From Sorex araneus (lineage: Eukaryota; Chordata; Mammalia; Eulipotyphla; Soricidae), in assembly GCF_027595985.1 (NCBI RefSeq), contig NC_073302.1, positions 393,318,403 through 393,382,402 of the forward strand: a DNA stretch of 64,000 nucleotides, in the 5' to 3' direction. The stretch's first letter is position 1. The number at the start of each line of letters is the position of its first letter. The notes below the pieces were generated by a model. The model saw only the letters and a list, made by a program, of their open reading frames with translations, was not told the DNA's origin and searched no databases. The position numbers and the translations under genes are program-made. Below are positions 56,725 through 64,000 of this stretch, piece after piece.

Positions 56725-56970
56725 TATTTTTATTGAATCACCATGTGGAAAGTTACAAAGCTTTCAGGCTCAAGTCTCAGTTACAAAATGCTCAAACATC
56801 CATCCCTTCACCAGTGCGCATATTCCACCAATAAGAACCACAGTAAACTTTCCCCCCAATCCCCCACCCTCCAGCCCCCCACCCCACCTGTGTAGCTGAT
56901 AAATTTCACTTTACTTTCTTTTTACTTTGATTACATTCAATATTTTAACAAAAAACTCACTATTATTGCT
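56725..56970 (-). repeat. L1 3' tail (antisense)
   Basis: ATTGAATCACCATGTGGAAA, CCATCCCTTCACCAGTGCGC, a C-rich tract and CTGATAAATTTCACTTTACT. The same extension occurs at 62215-62300. Confidence 0.88.
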
Positions 56971-56983
56971 TGGTTATTATTAT

Positions 56984-57172
56984 TATCCCTCTCAGAGAGC
57001 CCGGCAAGCTAGCGAGAGTATCCTGCCCACATGGCAGAGCCTGACAAGCTACCCATATTGTATTCAATATGCCAAAAACAGTAACAAGTCTCACAATGGA
57101 AACGTTACTAGTCCCACTCGAGCAAATTGACGAACAATGGGACGACAGTGCTACGACAGTGCTACAGTGCTC
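56984..57172 (+). repeat. SINE B, 5'-truncated
   Basis: Starts at TATCCCTCTCAGAGAGCCC without the tRNA head. The tail is three GACAGTGCTAC-type repeats. It is inserted into or beside the L1 tail. Confidence 0.9.
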
Positions 57173-57177
57173 TTATT

Positions 57178-57500
57178 AATGTTGTTATTATTTAAATTGA
57201 ATCACCATGAGCTACAGCTACAAAGCTTTAATATTTGAGTTTCAGTGATGCAATGATCGAACAAACATCCCTCCACCAGTCTGCATTTTCCACCACCAAT
57301 GTCCCCAGTATCCCTCCCCCCACCCGTCCCCCTTCCTCTATAGCAGACAGTTTCTCTCTATTTATGGGCATTATGGTTTGCAATCCAGATTATGAGAGGC
57401 CATCATGTTTGGTCCTTTATCTACTTTCAGCACACATCTCCCATCCCAAGCAGTCCCTCCAATCATCATTGACTTAGTGATCCCTTCTTTACCCTCCATT
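57178..57500 (-). repeat. L1 3' tail (antisense)
   Basis: AATTGAATCACCATGAGCTA, CTCCACCAGTCTGCATTTTC, CACCACCAATGTCCCCAG, C-rich tract and ATGGTTTGCAATCCAGATTA. Confidence 0.88.
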
Positions 57501-57790
57501 TCTTGATGCAGGGCAGTTTTAAATTCCGTGCTTAGTGTGTAGTAGGGAATATGATTTGAAGTTGATGCGAACTCAATTTTGGTATCTAGTGGCTTCATTC
57601 AATACAATTTCATGTATATTTTTAATGAATCGTTGTACTTCTTACAGTTGCAGTATTTTAGAAAATGATAGAGAATCAAGACAACCAGTAATTAGAAAGT
57701 ATTATTTTCAAATCACTGTAGAACTCCAAACTTTAATATTATGAAATAATCTGGATCAAAATATCAGTGAAGGTAGCTGACAATTTTTTT

Positions 57791-57961
57791 TTTTGCCTTT
57801 TTGGGTCACACCCAGAGATAGCACAGGGGTTACTCCTGGCTCATGCACTCAGGAATTAACTCCTGGAGGTGCTCAGGGGACCATATGGGATGCTGGGAAT
57901 TGAACCTGTGTTGGCTACATGCAAGGCAAACGTCCTACCCACTGTGCTATCACTCTAGCCC
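57791..57961 (-). repeat. SINE A with TSD
   Basis: Reverse copy. AGCTGACAATTTTTT (from 57775) and AGTTGACAATTTTTT (57963-57977) flank it with one mismatch. Confidence 0.93.
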
Positions 57962-57977
57962 CAGTTGACAATTTTTT

Positions 57978-58495
57978 AAGATGATATAGTTCATAGCAAT
58001 GAAACAGGAAAAATTAAATTTTTATTTTATTATGATACTATATGCTAGGAAAGAAAAAACATTTATTAGTATATAGTTGAAAAATTTTCCCTAATTTTCC
58101 ACATGATTTAGCTTAGAAAATAATGAGGGTTGAAACCCTCCTTAGATTATGGTAAATTTCTTTAGATTATGGTAAATTCTTTTGATTATGTGAGTCTCCA
58201 TCAATTACCTTGGAGATTTTATTTTGACTTAAGAGTTTTGAACTAAATCTAGAAACCTAGTTTCTAAAAAGCCTTTTAATTTAAGAATGTCAATAAATCA
58301 TCTCTTTTGTTCTTGCATCAATTTATTTCCACTTTTTAATTTATGATATCATTTTAATTTACACACTTCATTGAGTTCAAGAGGTGGTTTCCTCTCAACA
58401 TTGGTTGACCTCTCTTCTTTTTTCACAGAATGGACAGTGTATTCTAAAACTTTCCAAGACTTCTTTACAGATTGTGATGCTAGACCAATTTTTAC
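57978..58495 (+). other. Intron 1, no exon seen
   Basis: AT-rich. TTAGATTATGGTAAATT is repeated in tandem at about 58143-58179. Confidence 0.5.
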
Positions 58496-58510
58496 CAGTG
58501 AAATTTGAAC

Positions 58511-58760
58511 AGGAGCGATAGCACAGTGGTTGGGCATTCACCTTTCATGCGGCCGACCCGTGTTTGATTCGTCCCCCTCTCGGAGAGCCCAGCAAGCTAC
58601 CGAGAGTATTGAGCCCGCATGGCAGAGCCTGGCAAGCTACCCGTGTGTACTGGATATGCCAAAAACAGTAACAATAAGTCTCACAATGAGAGACATTACT
58701 GGTGCCCGCTCGAGCAAATCGATGAACAATGGGATGACAGTGAGAGTGAGAGTGACAGTG
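58511..58760 (+). repeat. SINE B, second subfamily, with TSD
   Basis: Head with GTGGTTGGGCATTCACCTTT and body with GAGTATTGAGCCC. The tail is GACAGTGAGAGTGAGAGTG. CAGTGAAATTTGAACA occurs at the 5' edge (from about 58497) and again at 58755-58770. CAGTG is shared by tail and target. Confidence 0.95.
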
Positions 58761-58774
58761 AAATTTGAACAAAG

Positions 58775-60399
58775 GTGTTAGATGATAATTCCAGTAAGGC
58801 TCTCTATAGGGGAGAGAAGAATTTTTCTTTTCTCTTTACTTCTTTATTACTTGGTATCAACTATGTGTAATGGTCGAAGCTTCATCAGCCATCGTGGATC
58901 ATGAGTTGACCTTAAATAGGGAAGTTCAAAGGGAGAAACAGAAAGGCAAAAGGTACCTCAGGATTGTGTGGAACTTCAAAACTAACTCTGACCTGCTGGT
59001 TTCTGCTTTCTTTTACCTGGAACAAATCTGATATAATATCACTGAGGCACATTTCTCCAAATATCAACAAGGCTGCATCAGAATTTTAAGCGTTTATTTT
59101 TTCTACAATAATACTTATATATACAATTTTACTCATATTTGGTACATTTTCTATTCCTGGGCTCTGAAGTATTCCACTTGATATTTGAGGCAGAGAAGGC
59201 AAAATCAATACACCTCAGAAAGGGTGGTCACAGTGGTGATACAGGGATAACATATGGGCTAAAACAACTTTTGCCTCATGAATTTTTCACACATTTTGAT
59301 ATAACAGGCAGCAGTTAACATTGTCAATGCATGGCAGTTTCTGTTCTTTAAATATAACAAGTAAAAATATGTACCAATATTACTTTTATGATGGGCCTCT
59401 AGTTTATATTTATATTTATTGTTTATATTTACTGTTGTCAGAACACTTTAAAATAAAAAAGCTCATTGTACCTCAAAAAGTTTATTTGCTTCTGACCTAT
59501 GTGCAGACAGTTCTAAATTGTGGGCCAAGGTAATCAAAAGCTAAAGTGAAGGAATCTCATATATGTACCTGTATTTTACTGTCTTCATTACAGCTAAACA
59601 GAAAACTACTTGTAGTTCAGAGCATGTAGCTTATATAATTTAAAAGGCAATTAAAGCCAATATTTATTAAAATTGGCTCTTTAAACATATTTACAATCTG
59701 TTGTTTCACTAATGCTGAAACTCTCATATAAATAGGTGATGATTTAGCTTTCATGCATCCATTTGATTTTAATAACATGAAGCTATTTCCCTATTTATGA
59801 AGGGCTTTGTGGTTATTAATATTTTTTATAGTGATCTGTGGTAATATAACACTGAAATAGCATGAAATAAAGGTAAATTTAATGACCTTCCCCCCCCCTT
59901 TTTGTTAAAACTCCAAAGGGAATTTTATTTTGGGGTAAGTGGCATATATTTTGGTTCATTGTTTCATGCAACATGACATGTATTATGAATTAGTTGAGTG
60001 TGGTCGACAGCACCCTTATTCAACTTTCTGAGTTTTATAGGATAAGATGGTAGTATCCATTTATTTCTAGATTGCTTAGATACTCTTGAGAAACATTTCT
60101 AAGGCAGGAGCCATATTTCCCCAGCTTCCAGTATATTCCAGGGGGGCAACAGATGAAAATTGTGAGAATGAGGCTATAGCACAAGGCTCTGAGGGCAACC
60201 AGTAGTTCGGGGAGGGACATAGGAAGGAAACAAGCTCAGAATTGGGTCACAGGTTAAGAAAACATTGAGAAACTCTGCTCTAGAGGAAAGGGGGAATATG
60301 TAACAAGATTATTTTACTACTATTTTGATGCAGACATGTATTTTGAAAACCATACTTAAACTGTTCTGTGGAGATACTTTCATCGCTGTTATGATCCTT
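58775..60399 (+). other. Intron 1, no exon seen
   Basis: AT-rich single-copy-looking sequence. A C run lies near 59890-59898. Confidence 0.5.
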
Positions 60400-60540
60400 T
60401 TGCTCTCATCAGTACTTTCATATATGAATGCATTTGATTTTCACAGCTACTCTGTGAAAAGTAGTGTTATTACTGCCACTTTACAAATGACAAAAATTTA
60501 AACTACTTGTCCACGAATCAAACCAGATGTAGTTATTTTT
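60400..60540 (+). repeat. MIR remnant
   Basis: TGATTTTCACAGCTACTCTG, TACTGCCACTTTACAAATGA and AAACTACTTGTCCACGAATC. Confidence 0.7.
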
Positions 60541-60700
60541 TATGTTTTATTCCTGTGAATTTCTACATTATTTTGCTTCTTGGTTGAAAGATAAATTATT
60601 GTAGTCAAGAAAATATTTATAAGTCTGCTTTTCTTTCAACAAAGAGCATAGCATTTAGTGCAAAAGCAATCAAAGCAAGCATTTAAGCAGAGGCATTTTA

Positions 60701-60961
60701 TTTTTTATTTATTTTTTTTAATTTATTTTTTTTATTATTATTAGTTTATTTTTAATTAGAGAGTCATCGTGAGGGTACAGTTACAGATCCATACATCTTT
60801 GTGCTCATGCTTCCCCCATACAAAGTTCAATAACCCATCCCTTCACCAGTGCCCATTCTCCACCACCCGTAAACCCAACATCCCTCCCCCCCTCCCCAGA
60901 CCCGTCTCCCCCCACCCCACCCTGCCACTGTGGCAGGGAATTCCCTCTTGTTCTCTCTCTC
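60701..60961 (-). repeat. L1 3' tail insertion with 16-bp TSD
   Basis: A 261-bp 5'-truncated tail with AAGCAGAGGCATTTTA at 60685-60700 and 60962-60977. The T-rich left end is the poly(A) tail. The C-rich block at about 60880-60925 is the G-rich 3' untranslated tract in reverse. Confidence 0.95.
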
Positions 60962-60977
60962 AAGCAGAGGCATTTTA

Positions 60978-62084
60978 ATAAAAGTGCCCAGGGAGGAATT
61001 CACTTTCAAATTTGGTCTATAAGAAGGTGATGATTTTCCTAGTATCATGTATGAGCCAGATATTTAATAAATGAAAATACAAAATAATATTGAAAGATTA
61101 AGAACCCCTTGTAAATCTGTGTAATTCAATAATGTGTTATTCAGGGAGGATTTTGAATACTCCTTTGAGTTCATTATGAAGAGATTTGGGTTCTCCAGGA
61201 GTAGAGCTTTGAAGCAAGCCACAAACCTAGTGGGAATCCAGTGTGACATCTCAGTTTCATAGGTTTGGAAACAGACCTGTAGAAAAGTTTTGTTCCATGA
61301 TATTATAGGAAAGAGACTAAGGCACCCAAATTCTGAAGGTGAGTCTGGAGATTTTTAAGGAAATGGTTATTGTTTTGATATTTATCTTGGCTGTAGGGGA
61401 GAAAGGAAATGGGTTCAGTGACATTTTAAGATGTCATATAGATGTAGGTTCCAGAAGAGTAATACCCTAAGTGAAATGAACCTAGGTTTTTCACTCATCA
61501 TTTTCAAGGACTTTGGTAGACATGATAGTATTTGAATTAAATGGCAGATGTGGGCTAATTTTTCAGCTTTAAAGTTGAAATGGCTAGTTGTTGTACCTAC
61601 CTTATTTGCTTAGTTTATGCATGTTGTCTGGCAATTGACTTATATGCTTTCTCAAAAAAGGATCTGTGGGAATTCTATTTTAGTGCTTCTTGCATGATTG
61701 TAAGCTTTACTAGACATCACTAAATGATATAAAAATTGTGTGTGGGGCAACGCAAGGATGAACATTTCTGTTCTTTGAAGAGCTGAATACAGAGAATGCT
61801 TAATATGGTTTCAAATGTGTTGTCTCTTTCCTTAGTTGTTCTTTATTAATACAGGCCAAAGTTAAGATCCATTTTATAATTATTCTTTTTTTCCCCAGCA
61901 TTATGTTAGAAAAAAAGTGGCTTAGTTGAATTATTTCTTATTTCCAAACTACCAGGTTAATCTGGATCAGATGAGTGATGATACTTCTGCACGTGAAGGT
62001 TATTATTTCCACACAATTTCAAGACATTGATAAATAGAATATTTTAACTTTGGATATTAGCTTTATCTCTGAAAAAGAATAAAT
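60978..62084 (+). other. Intron 1, no exon seen
   Basis: Single-copy-looking AT-rich sequence. Confidence 0.5.
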
Positions 62085-62330
62085 TATTTTTATTTTTTAT
62101 TTATTTATTCAGGTTTAAGTCTCAGTCATGTAATGATTAAATCCCCATCCCTTCACCAGTGAACTTGTTCCACCACCAAGAACCCCAATATACTCCCCTC
62201 CCACCCTCCCACCTGAGCAGCTAATGATCTTCACTTTATTCTGTCTATACTTTGAATACATTCAATATTTCAATAGGGAACTCACTATTATTGTTTGGAA
62301 TTTCCCCCCTACAATCAGGCCTGCTGAAAA
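62085..62330 (-). repeat. L1 3' tail (antisense)
   Basis: AGTCTCAGTCATGTAATGAT, CCATCCCTTCACCAGTGAAC, CACCACCAAGAACCCCAATA, C-rich tract, and the same ACTCACTATTATTGTTTGG extension as near 56970. Confidence 0.88.
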
Positions 62331-62870
62331 GGCATCATTTAATACTTTGTTTTCCATTGCTGAGAATGAAGACTTTATGAGCTTGTGGCTGCTATCGCAG
62401 CCATGCGGTTTTGGATTTCTGATATTTTAGCTCAGTTCACAGTCTAGATGCATTTCTGTAAGAAGCTGCTCTGGGTGCCAAAATGGGTTAGAAGACCTCT
62501 CGGATCATAGTCTTTAGGAGCAGAGGGTCCCTTTCTCGCACAGCAGCTCTGGGTCTTATATGGGCAGAGAGCATGCTGGTAATGCCCCCCATCCCATGAT
62601 CGCCTACGAGCCACGTCACTGCAAACTCATACCTCTGGGTTGGGAGTCCTAGGAGGTGGCTCTCGACACGTGGGTGTTGCCGCCGCTGCCATCTTCCATG
62701 CAGAAAGTCAGGGTAGAGAGGGAAAATCCCTCCCCGGGCAGCACGGGGTTGTAGCACAGTTCACAGTCTAGATGCATTTCTGTAAGAAGCCATTCTGGGT
62801 GCCAAAATGGGTTAGAAGACCTCTCGGATCATAGCCTTTAGGAGCGGAGGGTCTGTTTCACCTGAAAAAC
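62331..62870. repeat. GC-richer module with a 324-bp period tandem pair
   Basis: 62433-62529 and 62757-62853 are about 95% identical by eye (CAGTTCACAGTCTAGATGCA, AAAATGGGTTAGAAGACCTC). The spacer is CpG-containing. It follows directly on the L1 tail, in L1 orientation just upstream of the 3' region. Confidence 0.8.
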
Positions 62871-62947
62871 AATAAATTATTTTAAAAATGAGTTTGTTGC
62901 AATACTTTGCAATACTCTCTTACCTAAGTTTTCTTTATTTTCCTTTT

Positions 62948-63077
62948 TTTATATTTTTTAATTGAATCACAGTGATATCTGCAATTACAAAATGTTCATG
63001 TCTGAGTTTCAGTCATATAATGTTCCAATACCCATCCATTTACCAGTGTACATTTCCCACCACCAATATCCCCAGGT
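62948..63077 (-). repeat. Short L1 3' tail (antisense)
   Basis: AATTGAATCACAGTGATATC, TCATATAATGTTCCAATACC and CCACCACCAATATCCCCAGG. 5'-truncated at 63077. Confidence 0.9.
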
Positions 63078-64000
63078 TGTTTGGAAACAAACACTGGTGA
63101 GAAATGTCACTGAAGGTTTAGAAAATTAACTCTGCTTGCATGCTTTGGTGTCATTGCTGCTGGCTACCCTTGATGGCATAATGCCTTACCCACTGAGAAA
63201 CTTAGGTTTCTGAAGATGGGCAAAGATGCAAAATCTTCCTTTTCTAATATTCAGTCAATATATTTACCATGCATTTATTGAATTTCTTTCGATTTGCCAG
63301 AACTACTCTGGCTTCTTGAAACACAAAGATCGTCTGCAGTATCTCTTACCTGGGTACTTGTTCTGTTGATGGGCCAGACTGAGTATCACTGTTGCTATAG
63401 CTGTGGTTATTGATCTGCTCCACAGGAGTCTTTCATACTGTTACATAGAAGAGCTGTTCCCATTAAACATGGTGAGACCCGGTCATCACTCACATGCATG
63501 TAGCCTCTAAATGGTAGGGCATTAGTATCCCCAAGAAGCCAACTTCAAACAATGACAAAGGGGAGTTGCAGTTGGTGGATAAATTCTTCAATTTTTATGA
63601 TCCTGGACAAGTTTTTTTAGTAGCCACATGTCACTTTCTGAAGACATTTTGAAAATCTGTGCAGTTACTTGTGGCCAGCTCAGTCACCTACACTCTTATG
63701 CATGCCCTCTTTTCATTTTTGCCTCACTCTTGCTTCCCTGGAACTCTGCTTCTTGGTATTTATAACAGGAGGTTTTGTCTTATGATCTGTTTTCTGGAGA
63801 CTTTAGTGGGTGATTCTTCTCTGAAAGGGAAAATACTTTGTTTGGATTATAAGTTAAGTTACAGTAGTATACAGTGATGAATGCAAGTGCTGCATATGGA
63901 AGATGAGACTGCAAATGTGATACAAAAATTCCACTAAGTGGACAGTGGTATTTCTAAGAAAGGATTCTCAAAAGGGGAAGGTTCATACAGTGAAGATCGC
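63078..64000 (+). other. Intron 1, no exon seen
   Basis: Single-copy-looking sequence to the window edge. An open frame at 63659-63877 shows no recognisable domain. Confidence 0.45.

Noticed and set aside
9829-64000. Search for ELAPOR2 exon 2 or further exons
   Set aside because: I found no stretch encoding a sequence like the family continuation after PCQE with splice sites. A tBLASTn of the human protein would settle it.

Overview
This is a mammalian genomic window, not a gene-dense one. The dominant repeats are two tRNA-headed SINE families that I recognise as the shrew (Sorex) SOR type. Shrew-style L1 3' tails and older mammalian MIR, L1M and hAT remnants are also present. The organism is therefore most likely a shrew. 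That is an inference from the SINEs, not from a species marker gene.

The only gene I can support is the first exon of ELAPOR2 (KIAA1324L/EIG121L) on the + strand. It sits in a CpG island at about 8.94-10.11 kb. The coding start is ATG 9634-9636, the signal peptide is encoded in this exon, and the phase-0 splice donor is at 9822/9823. I found no sequence resembling exon 2 downstream, so I read 9.8-64 kb as the start of a long first intron and 1-8.9 kb as upstream intergenic DNA.

Layout: 1-8.9 kb is repeat-rich intergenic sequence, with a composite repeat, a 45-bp perfect hairpin, and SINEs. 8.9-10.1 kb is the promoter and exon 1. 10.1-17.4 kb is intron with almost no young repeats. 17.4-50 kb is dense in SINEs and in L1 3' tails, nearly all antisense to the gene. 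50.1-56.7 kb is a second repeat-sparse stretch and a candidate regulatory region. 56.7-64 kb is again SINE- and L1-rich.

Repeat families as named below. 'SINE A' is about 165-175 bp: a tRNA-like head with A and B boxes, a body ending near GGGTGTGACCC, and an A-rich tail. 'SINE B' is about 235-255 bp: the same head, a different body (a CCGAGAGTAT-type core, an AAAAACAGTAACA segment and a GTTACTGGTGCC segment), and a tail of short CAGTG-containing repeats instead of poly(A). A longer composite element shares the SINE B body and tail but lacks the tRNA head; it occurs twice.

The items most worth a second look are the composite element, the CAGTG-tail and target microhomology of SINE B, the 45-bp hairpin, the GC-rich tandem modules beside L1 tails, and the repeat-poor intronic blocks.
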